In this document: positions 19,029 to 27,163 of the stretch, one piece after another
Numbering within the stretch: the first letter of the stretch is position 1
How the letters are laid out: every line of letters starts with the position of its first letter
Assembly: GCF_021631985.1 (NCBI RefSeq)
Contig: NZ_CP070225.1
Span: 3,596,001-3,660,000, forward strand
Direction: 5' to 3'
DNA from: Sandaracinus amylolyticus
GTDB lineage: Bacteria; Myxococcota_A; Polyangia; Polyangiales; Sandaracinaceae
Length of the DNA stretch: 64,000 bases
The notes under the pieces: generated by a model
The model's input: the letters and a program-made list of their open reading frames with translations, nothing else
Told to the model about the DNA's origin: nothing
Databases searched by the model: none
Position numbers and translations under genes: made by a program

Positions 19029-20212
19029 CACGTCACCCGGAAGAACGCGGCCTTGAGGTAGCGCCCTTCCGCGAACGCCGCGGGCACCGGATGATCGGCG
19101 CCCTGCTCGCCCATGTGCAGCAGCGTCAGATCGCGCCCCGCGTCACGCGCGCCCATCGTCGCCACGCGCACCAGCTCGTCGGGCGTCATCGCGGCCGAGC
19201 ACGAGCAGCTCACGAGGAGTCCGTCCTTCTCGGTCACGCGCGCCGCGTCGGCGTTGAGCCGTCGATAGGCACCGCGCGCACGCTCGAGGTGCTTCACCGT
19301 CGGCGCGAGCTTGGGCGGATCGAGCACCACGAGATCGAAGCGCTCCTTCTTCCGCGCGAGCTCCTCCATCCGATGCCGCGCATCCGCGCGCTCGAACGTG
19401 ATCCGATCGCTCATCCCGTGGTGATGCGCGAGCCGCGACGCGGTCGCGATCGCGACCGCCGAGCTGTCGACCGCAGTCACGCTCTTCGCACCGCCGCGCG
19501 CCGCGAACATCGCGAACGCGCCGACGAAGCTGTAGAGGTCGAGCACGCGCGCGCCGTTCGCGAGCTTCTCCACCATCGCGCGGTTGTCGCGCTGATCGAA
19601 GTAGAACCCGGTCTTCTGGGTGATCGTCGGCTCGAGCGAGATGTCGAGCCCGCGCTCGCGCAGCTCGAGCGCGCTGGGATCGGGCCCGCGCACCACGCCG
19701 GTCGTCGCCTCGAACCCCTCGCGCTGCGCGGCCTTCTCGCTCGCGACCTCGATGACGGTCTTCACCTTCGCGACGCGCGCGACGTGCGCGAACACGTCCT
19801 GCTCGCGCAGCTTCATCCCGATGGTGAGCAGCTGCACCGTCGCGACGTTCCCGAGCACGTCGACGATCAGCCCCGGCAGCCCATCGCCCTCCGAGTGCAC
19901 GAGCCGATAGCCCGTCGTCTCCGCGCTCGGCAGCCCGAAGCGCGCACGCAGCGCCGCCGCGCGCTCCATCGCGCGCCCGATCGACGCACCGTCGAGCGGA
20001 TCGTTCGCATCACGGGTGGCGATGCGCACCGGGATCGCCGACTTCGGCGACCAGTACCCGCGCCCCTGGAAGCGCCCCTCGGGGTCCACGACGTCGACGA
20101 CGTCACCCGCGCTCGGCGCGCCGTCGACCCTCGCGATCGCCTGCGCGAAGACCCAGGGATGCCCAGCCCAAACCGGCTGAACCCGGCCTCGCGACAGCGT
20201 CACGGTCGTCAC
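19028..20212 (-). CDS. RlmI-like 23S rRNA m5C methyltransferase
   Basis: The 394-residue protein has an N-terminal PUA domain ('GHPWVFAQAIARVDGAPSAG', 'GYWSPKSAIPVRI'), a central EEHEE-like domain, and a C-terminal Rossmann methyltransferase: 'LDLYSFVGAFAMFAARGG' (motif I), 'FDLVVLDPPKLAPT' (motif IV) and 'LVSCSCSAAM' (motif VI cysteine). This is the RlmI/RlmK family that makes m5C in 23S rRNA; E. coli RlmI acts at C1962. The start is GTG 20212, with a second GTG at 20203. It is the first gene of the minus-strand operon ending at 16859 and diverges from tatA. Confidence 0.85.
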   Translation of the reverse strand: MTTVTLSRGRVQPVWAGHPWVFAQAIARVDGAPSAGDVVDVVDPEGRFQGRGYWSPKSAIPVRIATRDANDPLDGASIGRAMERAAALRARFGLPSAETTGYRLVHSEGDGLPGLIVDVLGNVATVQLLTIGMKLREQDVFAHVARVAKVKTVIEVASEKAAQREGFEATTGVVRGPDPSALELRERGLDISLEPTITQKTGFYFDQRDNRAMVEKLANGARVLDLYSFVGAFAMFAARGGAKSVTAVDSSAVAIATASRLAHHHGMSDRITFERADARHRMEELARKKERFDLVVLDPPKLAPTVKHLERARGAYRRLNADAARVTEKDGLLVSCSCSAAMTPDELVRVATMGARDAGRDLTLLHMGEQGADHPVPAAFAEGRYLKAAFFRVT

Positions 20213-20242
20213 GCGCGCGACTCTAGTACATGGCCCGCGCGC

Positions 20243-20271
20243 TTGCCGCGGCCGCTGCACCCGGGTAGCTT
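20243..20271 (+). promoter_or_regulatory. sigma70-like promoter for tatA
   Basis: TTGCCG (20243-20248), a 17-bp spacer and TAGCTT (20266-20271) lie 33 bp before the tatA start. The spacing is ideal for a housekeeping sigma factor. Confidence 0.55.
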
Positions 20272-20303
20272 GGGAACAGTTTCCCGGTAGTGGAGGACCA
20301 CAC

Positions 20304-20552
20304 GTGCCGAACCTCGGAATGGGCGAGCTGATCGTCATCCTGCTGATCGTGCTGCTCGTCTTCGGCGCGAGCCGTCTCCCGCAGATCGGCGAAGGTCTCG
20401 GCAAGGCGATCCGTGGCCTGAAGCGCGGCCTCAACAGCGACGACGACATCGAGGTCACCTCGAAGGACAAGCGCGTCGCGTCGAAGAGCGGCGCCGAGGA
20501 GATCGCGAAGGACGACGTCGCCGAGGCCGAGGTCGTCGAGCGCAAGCGCTGA
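20304..20552 (+). CDS. tatA: Twin-arginine translocase subunit TatA/E
   Basis: The 82-residue protein has the TatA plan. A short N-terminal membrane helix ('ELIVILLIVLLVFGAS', about 8-23) ends at the FG hinge, followed by 'RLPQIGEGLGKAIRGLKRG' as the amphipathic helix and a charged, disordered tail. TatA oligomers provide the pore for folded twin-arginine substrates together with TatC, which is not in this window. GTG 20304 follows a strong GGAGG. It is transcribed alone from the promoter at 20243. Confidence 0.92.
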   Translation: MPNLGMGELIVILLIVLLVFGASRLPQIGEGLGKAIRGLKRGLNSDDDIEVTSKDKRVASKSGAEEIAKDDVAEAEVVERKR

Positions 20553-20561
20553 GACGCGCGC

Positions 20562-21305
20562 TCAGTGGATCGTGCGCGGACGCGCCGCGCGGGCGCACGC
20601 TTCGCGCAGCTGATCGTGAAGCTCCGGTGAGCCCGCGATGTCGCGCGCGTCCTGCGCGTTGAGGTGCGGCACGACCGAGAGCGCCACGTCGAGCGGCGTG
20701 TACGGATTGCGCGCGAGCGCGAGACGCACCCCGTATCGCACCATCCATCGCGACGAGCGCGCGACCTCGCGCAGCACCTCGGGCACGATGGGCCGCTTCG
20801 CGCAGAGCCGCACCACGTCGGGCTCGGTGATCGCCGGGTTCGCGAGCACGATGCGGATCACGTCGGGATGCGGATCGCGCAGCACCCGCGCGAGGAGATC
20901 GCGATCACGACCGCGCGCGAGCGACTTGCGCTCCCCGAGCGTCATCGGTCGCCCGCGCCCGAAGTCCGGAACCGTCGCCGCGTCGTCGTCCGCGGCGCGT
21001 GCCCCCGGCTCCGGCCGCAATCTGCGCGCGGTGTCGACGTCACCACGTGCGATCGCGGCCTCGGCGATCGCGACGCGGAGCTCGTCGCACTCGCGCGCCG
21101 CCAGCGCGACGGAGACCAGGAGCATCACCCTCGCGGACGCGTCGTCCCGCATCTCCGCGCGCGCATCGATCTCCGCGATGACCGCGGCGCTCTCGTCGGG
21201 CCCGAGCCGCGCGAGCTCGTGCCGGAGGAACCCGACCGCGACGTCGCGATCCGCGATCCCCTCGACCACCCGCACCAGACGCCGCGCCTCGAGCCCGACC
21301 CTCAT
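20562..21305 (-). CDS. HEAT-like repeat hypothetical protein
   Basis: I cannot assign a family to this 247-residue, all-helical protein. Its C-terminal half contains repeated helix pairs such as '[20 protein letters not shown]' and '[19 protein letters not shown]', which look like HEAT or leucine-rich-variant repeats. A '[20 protein letters not shown]' segment lies in the middle. No signal peptide, membrane helix or catalytic motif is visible. Such repeats usually bind proteins. It is convergent with tatA and divergent from the PhaR-like gene. Confidence 0.55.
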   Translation of the reverse strand: MRVGLEARRLVRVVEGIADRDVAVGFLRHELARLGPDESAAVIAEIDARAEMRDDASARVMLLVSVALAARECDELRVAIAEAAIARGDVDTARRLRPEPGARAADDDAATVPDFGRGRPMTLGERKSLARGRDRDLLARVLRDPHPDVIRIVLANPAITEPDVVRLCAKRPIVPEVLREVARSSRWMVRYGVRLALARNPYTPLDVALSVVPHLNAQDARDIAGSPELHDQLREACARAARPRTIH

Positions 21306-21418
21306 GCGCTCTCCGAGCGCGGGATCATACCCCGGACGAGCTACCTACCCGCATGGGTCATCCCCAGCCAGTGGGGCTTGACGCGTCGCGTCGACTCTGG
21401 CAACTGGAGAATATCCCC

Positions 21419-22153
21419 GTGAGTGTGACGCCTCAGCATCCGTCCGACCGCCCGACGCGCCCCCGCGTCATCAAGCGCTACGCGAACCGGAAGCTCTACG
21501 ACACGCGCGACTCGCGCTACGTGACGCTTCAGCAGATCGCGGAGTACGTCCGTGGGGGCGAAGAGGTCTCCATCATCGACAACACGACGAAGGAGGACCT
21601 GACGAACGTCACCCTCGCTCAGATCGTGTACGAGGAGGAGCGCAAGAACGCGCCGGCCGGTGAGGACGCGCGTCGCGCGGGCTCGTCGTCGCCGAGCGTC
21701 GGCGCCCTCCGCACGCTCATCCAGCAGGGTGGCGAGCGGCTGATGTCGACCCTCTCGAGCACGGCCGTCGGCAAGCTGATCGGCCGTCGCGAGCCCGGCG
21801 CATCGCCGGAGGGCGAGCTCGAGGAGGCGGTCGCCGCACCGACCGCGAAGCCCGAACGCCCGGCCGAGAAGGAGAAGGCCGACGACGTCGCGGGGCGCAA
21901 GCTCCTCGTCGGCCCGAAGGAAGCGTGGGACGAGCTCCAGCGGCTCGCCGACGACCGCATCAAGTCGGTGCTCGGCGCGGCCGTCAGCCACGTCCACCAG
22001 CTCCAGGGCGAGGTGAAGCGCCTGCAGACGCGCATCGAGGAGCTCGAGCAGAAGCTCGTCCAGCTCAGCGCGCGCGAGGCGAAGCACGGCGACGCGCAGT
22101 CGGATCGCGTCGAGCGCGTCGTGAACGAGCGCGGGGACGAGCCCGAGGCCTGA
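21419..22153 (+). CDS. PHA synthesis regulator-like DNA-binding protein (PhaR type)
   Basis: The 244-residue protein carries the PHB_acc_N DNA-binding domain at residues about 15-75: '[20 protein letters not shown]', then '[20 protein letters not shown]'. The rest is a Glu/Lys/Pro-rich linker and a C-terminal coiled coil ('[20 protein letters not shown]', about 195-225) in place of the second PHB_acc domain of classical PhaR. In polyhydroxyalkanoate producers this family represses phasin genes and senses PHA granules; here no pha gene is visible. GTG 21419 is chosen for the GGAGA eight bases upstream; ATG 21353 is an alternative. A terminator follows at 22184. Confidence 0.85.
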   Translation: MSVTPQHPSDRPTRPRVIKRYANRKLYDTRDSRYVTLQQIAEYVRGGEEVSIIDNTTKEDLTNVTLAQIVYEEERKNAPAGEDARRAGSSSPSVGALRTLIQQGGERLMSTLSSTAVGKLIGRREPGASPEGELEEAVAAPTAKPERPAEKEKADDVAGRKLLVGPKEAWDELQRLADDRIKSVLGAAVSHVHQLQGEVKRLQTRIEELEQKLVQLSAREAKHGDAQSDRVERVVNERGDEPEA

Positions 22154-22183
22154 GCGCCTCGTCGATCGCGCATCCCACATGTG

Positions 22184-22220
22184 GCGCCGCCCTGCCCCGA
22201 GCACGGCGGCGCTTTCGTTT
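22184..22220 (+). terminator. Rho-independent terminator of the PhaR-like gene
   Basis: Perfect 8-bp arms GCGCCGCC (22184-22191) and GGCGGCGC (22205-22212) are followed by TTTCGTTT. Confidence 0.75.
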
Positions 22221-22305
22221 CCGTCGCCACTCCAGGAAATCGGACTGAGATCGGTTCTCGCGGCCTTCCGTGCCCCGGTCGCATGGCTACCGTCGCGACC
22301 CACGA

Positions 22306-22339
22306 CATTCCGGAGCCGAGTGGTCCGTACTCCGGAATG
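22306..22339. repeat. Inverted repeat CATTCCGGAG-N14-CTCCGGAATG
   Basis: Perfect 10-bp arms are separated by 14 bp in the leader of the sigma factor gene. It could be an operator or an RNA hairpin. The left arm includes ACATTCCGGA, the same core found in repeat array 1. Confidence 0.6.
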
Positions 22340-22462
22340 AGCCACGACGACCGGGGGTTCGGGATGCACGTCCCGATAGCCCCGGGCGGCTCGTGGCAAC
22401 CGTGGGGCACCGGTTCGAGCGGTCCCGGGACGACCCGGACTGCAGGCCCCAGAAAGACTGCG

Positions 22463-23110
22463 ATGGCCCTGAGCGACGACACCCCGAACCCCCTCCGTGA
22501 CGAGTTCGCCAAGGAGGCGCTCGTCCACCTCGACTCGCTGTACGGCGCGGCCCTCCGGCTGACCCGCTCCGAGTCGGACGCGGAGGATCTGGTCCAGGAT
22601 GCCTTCCTGAAGGCGTATCGCTTCTACGACCGTTTCGAGCCCGGCACGAACCTGCGCGCCTGGCTCCTCCGGGTGCTCACCAACACCTTCATCAACAAGT
22701 ACCGGCGCAACACGCGCGAGCGGCGCGTGCTCGACGGTGACGAGGCCGAGCCCGTGGGCGACGGCGTGATGAGCCGCGCCGCGATGCGTGCGCTGACCGA
22801 CCCGGTCGGCGACGCGATGCGGCCGCTCGTCGTGAAGGAGATCCAGAACGCGCTCGACGAGCTCAGTGACGAGCATCGCCTGATGATCGTCCTGGCCGAC
22901 GTCGAGGAGCTCTCGTACAAAGAGATCGCCGACATCGTCGGCTGCCCGATCGGCACCGTCATGTCGCGTCTCCACCGCGCGCGGAAGCAGATGCAGCACA
23001 GGCTGGTCGACACGGCAGTGCAGATGGGGATCATCGACGACAAGGCCGAGGGCACCAGCGAGCCGATCTCGCTCGAGGCCTACCGCCGCGCGCGTGAGGT
23101 GGCTGGATGA
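22463..23110 (+). CDS. ECF sigma factor (SigH/SigR-like)
   Basis: The 215-residue protein has sigma region 2 'SDAEDLVQDAFLKAYRFYDR' followed by 'GTNLRAWLLRVLTNTFINKY', and region 4 'DVEELSYKEIADIVGCPIGT' ending 'VMSRLHRARKQM'. The region-2 sequence resembles the SigR/SigH (RpoE-like) ECF group that responds to thiol-oxidative stress with zinc anti-sigma factors. ATG 22463 starts directly before the conserved part; no strong ribosome site is visible, and in-frame starts at 22283 or 22337 would add an unrelated Gly/Pro-rich leader. The ATGA overlap with the anti-sigma gene is diagnostic. Confidence 0.9.
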   Translation: MALSDDTPNPLRDEFAKEALVHLDSLYGAALRLTRSESDAEDLVQDAFLKAYRFYDRFEPGTNLRAWLLRVLTNTFINKYRRNTRERRVLDGDEAEPVGDGVMSRAAMRALTDPVGDAMRPLVVKEIQNALDELSDEHRLMIVLADVEELSYKEIADIVGCPIGTVMSRLHRARKQMQHRLVDTAVQMGIIDDKAEGTSEPISLEAYRRAREVAG

Positions 23111-23994
23111 TCCCGTGTCGCGTCGTCCGCCGGCACCTCGACGCCCTGGTGGACGGCGAGCTGGATACGAGCGCCCAGGTGGAGTTCGACAGCCACCTGG
23201 CCAGCTGCCCCGTGTGCCGTGAGCACGCGGCGTTCGCGCGCTCGGTGAAGCAGACGATCAAGCAGGAGCTCGGGACCGTGAAGGCGCCCGAGCACTTGCG
23301 TCTGCGTGTGTTGACCGCGATCCAGTCGGCTCCGCCGCCGCAGGCCATCGCGCCTCGCCCCATCGACGTGCCGAGCGTCGACGAGAGCGCGAAGGCGCCG
23401 CGTGAGCCGCGCCGGCGGCGTGGGCTGCGCGTGTGGATGCTCCCGGCGCGATACGCGGTGCCCGCGGCCGCGGCGGCAGTGTTCTTCGTGGCGCTCGGCG
23501 CGCGCACCGACGACGGCGAGGCCGACGAGGCAGCGGTGGCGGCGACGGCGATGCCGCTCTTCGAAGACGTCGTGCGCCGACACTCGAGCGATCACCCCGC
23601 GGAGGTCGCCGGTCCGCCGCAGCAGGTCGTCGGGTGGTTCCGCGGCAAGCTCGAGTTCCCGGTGCGTCCCGTGGAGTTCGATCGCGCCGACGCGCGGCTG
23701 CTCGGTGCGCGCCTCTCGAACATCCGCGAGCGCGACGCCGCGGCGTTCTACTACGAGGTGCGCGGTCATCGCGTGACGGTCGTGGTGTTCGAGCCGCCAC
23801 AGCGCGCGATGCCGATCCAGATCTTCCGGGGCGCGCAGCGCGTGAGCCTGCACGGTCGCGAGCTCTACTATCGCCAGGTGCGCGGCTACACGGTGCCGGT
23901 CGTCGAGCACGACGGGCTCACCTACGCGTTCACCGGTGACCTCGACCGTCAGACGATGATCCAGCTCGCGGCGTCCGCGCGCGTCCAGCACTGA
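23107..23994 (+). CDS. Zinc-binding anti-sigma factor, membrane-anchored
   Basis: The 295-residue protein has an N-terminal ZAS domain with Cys4, His30, Cys34 and Cys37 (H-X3-C-X2-C in 'HLASCPVC'). In this family the four ligands bind zinc and hold the partner sigma factor. After a basic linker comes a membrane helix ('AVPAAAAAVFFVALGA', about 118-133). A periplasmic domain of about 150 residues follows ('FRGKLEFPVRPVEFDRADAR', 'YYEVRGHRVTVVVFEP'). The presence of both the HX3CX2C site and a membrane anchor leaves open whether the signal is redox or envelope stress. It is translationally coupled to the sigma gene. Confidence 0.88.
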   Translation: MIPCRVVRRHLDALVDGELDTSAQVEFDSHLASCPVCREHAAFARSVKQTIKQELGTVKAPEHLRLRVLTAIQSAPPPQAIAPRPIDVPSVDESAKAPREPRRRRGLRVWMLPARYAVPAAAAAVFFVALGARTDDGEADEAAVAATAMPLFEDVVRRHSSDHPAEVAGPPQQVVGWFRGKLEFPVRPVEFDRADARLLGARLSNIRERDAAAFYYEVRGHRVTVVVFEPPQRAMPIQIFRGAQRVSLHGRELYYRQVRGYTVPVVEHDGLTYAFTGDLDRQTMIQLAASARVQH

Positions 23995-24123
23995 GCGCGC
24001 CCGGGCGAGGCTGCGCGCGGGTCCCCAACCCGCGTGCCGCAGACCTGCTCGCTCGGGTGGTGTCGAGGGCTCGAAATCGGCGAAAAACGAAGGAAAAGCG
24101 GGGCGTTCACCCCATTTCCAACG

Positions 24124-24153
24124 TTGACACGTCGAAGCGCACCCCTCTATCCT
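24124..24153 (+). promoter_or_regulatory. sigma70-like promoter for the FrzS/AglZ-like gene
   Basis: TTGACA (24124-24129), an 18-bp spacer and TATCCT (24148-24153) stand 46 bp before the ATG at 24200. This is the best -35 box seen in the window. Confidence 0.65.
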
Positions 24154-24199
24154 CTCGGGCTCTACGCCCTCCGACGAGGGCGCCGGGTCCGAGGAGCTC

Positions 24200-27163
24200 A
24201 TGGGCAAGCGCATCCTGTTCTTCGAGAGCGACGCCGATTTCGCGAACGAGGTGAGCGCGAGGCTCAGGCGACACGGGGCGAACGTCGAGATCACGGATGA
24301 CGGCAACGCCGGCGTCGATCGCGCTTCGCAGGACCGCCCGGATCTGATCCTGCTGACGATCGAGCTCCCGCAGATGAACGGGTTCCTCGTCTGCAAGAAG
24401 CTCAAGAAGGCACCGGAGACCGCGTCGATCCCGGTGATCATCCTCTCGAGCGAGGCGACCGAGGAGATCTTCGAGCAGCACCGGAAGCTGCGCACGCGCG
24501 CCGAGGACTACCTCCGCAAGCCGATCTCGGTGGACGACCTCGTCGAGAAGGTCGGAGCGCTCGTCGCGCTCGATCCGCTCTCGCTCGAGGAGTCGGCGGC
24601 CGAGCCGATCGCGCTCGAGGCCGACGTCGAGGTCGCGCTCGAGGCCGAGGATCCCGAGCCGACCGACATGCTCTCGCGCAAGAACGTCGACGAAGAGATC
24701 GATGCCTTCGCGGACAACGCGTTCGACTCGCTGATGCTCGACGGCGGCGAGGAGGAGGCGACGACGGTCGGCGTGATCCCGCCCGGCCTGCTCGCGCCGG
24801 CAGCGCCGAAGAAGGCCGAGCCCGCGCCCGCCGCGCCGAAGCCGCCGGCCGGGCGCAGCACGCCCCCGCCCCGGCCCGCGTCGATCGCCGCGACGCCGCC
24901 GCGCGTCGCCGCCGCTGCGCTGCAGACGCCGAAGGCCGCGAGCGTCGCCCCGCCGCCGAAGGCTGCGAGCGTCGCCCCGCCGCCGCCCGCCGTCGACGAG
25001 AGCGCGCTGATCGAGCTGCGCGAGCGCATCGCGGCGCTCGAGACGCAGCGCACGGCACTGGAGAGCGAGCGCACTGCCCTCGAGACCGAGCGCACGACGC
25101 TGCGCGACGAGGTCGCGGACGCGAAGCGCAAGCTCGACGAGGCCGAGGAGCAGGCCTCGACGCTCCCGCGCAAGCAGGCGGAGATCGAGCGCCTGGAGCG
25201 CGAGGTCGCCGACCTCAAGAAGACGACCGCGCAGGCAGCGCGCGGAGGCGGCATCTCGAGCCGCGAGTTCCTCGATCTCCGCGAGGCGCTCAACAAGAAG
25301 GACAAGGAGATCCTCGACCTCAAGGATCAGGTCTCCGGGCGCGACAAGCAGCTGCTCGATCTGCGCGACAAGAACCTCGGCCTCGAGCGCGAGAAGGCGG
25401 ACGCGAGCGACAGGCACCTCGAGCTCGAGCGCGAGATCGCCGACCACAAGGATCGCATCGAGGCGCTCTCGTCGGACAAGGACGCGGCGAACAAGCGCGC
25501 CGAGGACACGAAGGCCCGGCTCGAGCGCGCCGAGGCGAAGGCGAAGAAGATCGGCGACGAGCTCGACGCCGAGAAGAACGCGCGCGCGGCGGACGTCGCG
25601 CGGCTCGCGGAGGAGAACGCCGCGGCGATCGAGGCGATGCGCGAGGAGAACGCGAGCACCATCGCGGATCTCGAGCGTCGCTTCGAGGAGCAGTCGGCCG
25701 AGGCCGACGCGCGGCACGCGGTCGCGATGGACGACGCGCGGCGCGCCCACGAGGCCGCGACGACGAAGCTGCGCGAGGAGCACACGGGCGCGCTCGCGTC
25801 GACGCGCGCCGCGGCGGCGGTCGCGCAGGAGCAGGCGGCAGCGGACGCGGCGGCGGCGCAGGAGCAGGCGCTCGCAGCGGCAGCGGCGGCGCACGAGCAG
25901 GCGCTGGCCGCGCTGCGCGCCGAGCTCGATCAGCAGCGCGAGGACGCGCTGGCCGACGCCGCGCGCACCAAGGAAGCCGCGCTCGCGGATGCCGCGCGCA
26001 GCAAGGACGACGCGCTCGCCGGCGCCGCGCGCTCGAAGGACGAAGCGCTCGCCGAGGCGGCGCGTGCGAAGGACGCGGCGCTGGTCGCGCTGCGCGCCGA
26101 GCTCGAAGGCGCGCACCGCAAGGCGACCGACGACGCCGAGCGCAAGCACTCGGGCGAGCTCGCCGCGCTCGGTCGCAAGCTCGCAGAGGCCGAGTCGACC
26201 AACGCGGTGACGGTCGAGAAGCTCGAGCAGACGCAGAGTGATCTCGACGCGACGAAGGCGACGCTCGAGAGCACCCAGGGCGAGCTCGCGCAGACGAAGG
26301 CGACGCTCGCTTCGACGCGCAGCGATCTCGACGCGACGAAGGCGACGCTCGCGAGCACGCGCGGCGAGCTCGAGTCGACGAAGGGCGAGCTCGACACGAC
26401 GCAGAGCGCGCTCGACGCGACGCGCGGCGAGCTCAGCGCGACGAAGGACGAGCTCGGCGAGACCAAGGGCGCGCTCGATGCGACGCGCGGAGAGCTGGCC
26501 CAGACGAGCGCCGCGCTCGAGGCGACGCGCAGCGAGCTCGCTGCCACGCAGGGCGAGCTCGAGGCGACGAAGGGCGAGCTCGCGAGCACCAAGAGCGAGC
26601 TCGCGAACACCAAGAGCGACCTCGCGAGCACCCGCAGCGAGCTCTCGACCACGAAGGGCGACCTCGGGACCACGCGCGGCGAGCTCTCCTCGACGAAGGC
26701 GGCGCTCGAAGCGACCGCGGCCGAGCTCGAGAGCACGAGCGCGGAGCTCGAGACGACCAAGAGCGTGCTCGAGACGACGCGCGGTGAGCTCGCGTCGACC
26801 GCGGGCGAGCTCGAGCGCACCCAGGGCGAGCTCGCGTCGACTCAGGGACAGCTCGCGTCGACGCAGGGACAGCTCGCGTCGACGAGGAACGACCTCGCTG
26901 CGCGCGTACGCGACCTCGACGACACGAAGGCCGCGCTCGCGAATGCGCGCGCGCGCATCGAGCAGCTCGAGTCGGTGTCCGCGGAGCAGGCGCGCCGCAT
27001 CCAGTCGCTCGAGAGCAGCGAGCGCTCGCTGACCGGCAGCCTCGCCAAGGCACGCGGGAAGATCGACACGGACACCCAGCTGCTCGAGCGGGCGCGGCGC
27101 GCGCTCGCGATCAGCCTGAGCCTGCTCGAGGATCAGAAGGCGAACCGCCCCGAAGACGCGTGA
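24200..27163 (+). CDS. FrzS/AglZ-like pseudo-receiver coiled-coil protein
   Basis: The 987-residue protein begins with a response-regulator receiver fold (residues about 3-125) whose sequence closely resembles myxobacterial FrzS and AglZ ('FAQHRKL'-like 'EQHRKLRTRAEDYLRKP'). The phospho-acceptor Asp is replaced by Thr53 in 'DLILLTIELPQMNG', so it should not be phosphorylated, as in FrzS. A Pro/Ala linker (about 185-265) leads to some 700 residues of coiled coil, including an Ala-rich part (about 535-640) and strict heptads (about 675-900). In Myxococcus such proteins localise to poles or focal adhesions and control gliding motility. GAGGAG lies upstream of ATG 24200. The GTGA overlap links it to the glycerate kinase gene. 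Confidence 0.85.
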   Translation: MGKRILFFESDADFANEVSARLRRHGANVEITDDGNAGVDRASQDRPDLILLTIELPQMNGFLVCKKLKKAPETASIPVIILSSEATEEIFEQHRKLRTRAEDYLRKPISVDDLVEKVGALVALDPLSLEESAAEPIALEADVEVALEAEDPEPTDMLSRKNVDEEIDAFADNAFDSLMLDGGEEEATTVGVIPPGLLAPAAPKKAEPAPAAPKPPAGRSTPPPRPASIAATPPRVAAAALQTPKAASVAPPPKAASVAPPPPAVDESALIELRERIAALETQRTALESERTALETERTTLRDEVADAKRKLDEAEEQASTLPRKQAEIERLEREVADLKKTTAQAARGGGISSREFLDLREALNKKDKEILDLKDQVSGRDKQLLDLRDKNLGLEREKADASDRHLELEREIADHKDRIEALSSDKDAANKRAEDTKARLERAEAKAKKIGDELDAEKNARAADVARLAEENAAAIEAMREENASTIADLERRFEEQSAEADARHAVAMDDARRAHEAATTKLREEHTGALASTRAAAAVAQEQAAADAAAAQEQALAAAAAAHEQALAALRAELDQQREDALADAARTKEAALADAARSKDDALAGAARSKDEALAEAARAKDAALVALRAELEGAHRKATDDAERKHSGELAALGRKLAEAESTNAVTVEKLEQTQSDLDATKATLESTQGELAQTKATLASTRSDLDATKATLASTRGELESTKGELDTTQSALDATRGELSATKDELGETKGALDATRGELAQTSAALEATRSELAATQGELEATKGELASTKSELANTKSDLASTRSELSTTKGDLGTTRGELSSTKAALEATAAELESTSAELETTKSVLETTRGELASTAGELERTQGELASTQGQLASTQGQLASTRNDLAARVRDLDDTKAALANARARIEQLESVSAEQARRIQSLESSERSLTGSLAKARGKIDTDTQLLERARRALAISLSLLEDQKANRPEDA
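26222..26900 (+). repeat. 21-bp (heptad) coding repeats in the FrzS/AglZ-like gene
   Basis: About 32 consecutive codon heptads of the pattern T-[KRQ]-x-x-L-x-[SAT] repeat without a break (for example 'ASTKSELANTKSDLASTRSE'). The DNA therefore has a 21-bp period with many near-identical copies of GCTCGCGAGCACC-type segments. This predicts an uninterrupted rod and a site prone to length change by recombination. Confidence 0.85.

Larger units (their letters stand above)
22154..22462. other. Intergenic region upstream of ECF sigma gene
   Basis: This 309-bp stretch holds the phaR-like terminator (22184-22220) and an inverted repeat with 10-bp arms (22306-22339). The frame of the sigma gene stays open through it, with an ATG at 22283, but the sequence there does not look like protein of this family. 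It probably contains the autoregulated promoter of the sigma operon, whose elements I cannot place with confidence. Confidence 0.5.

Noticed and set aside
22181-22462. N-terminal extension of the ECF sigma factor
   Set aside because: It would include a terminator hairpin and a Gly/Pro-rich stretch unlike any sigma factor. The leader reading is more likely.
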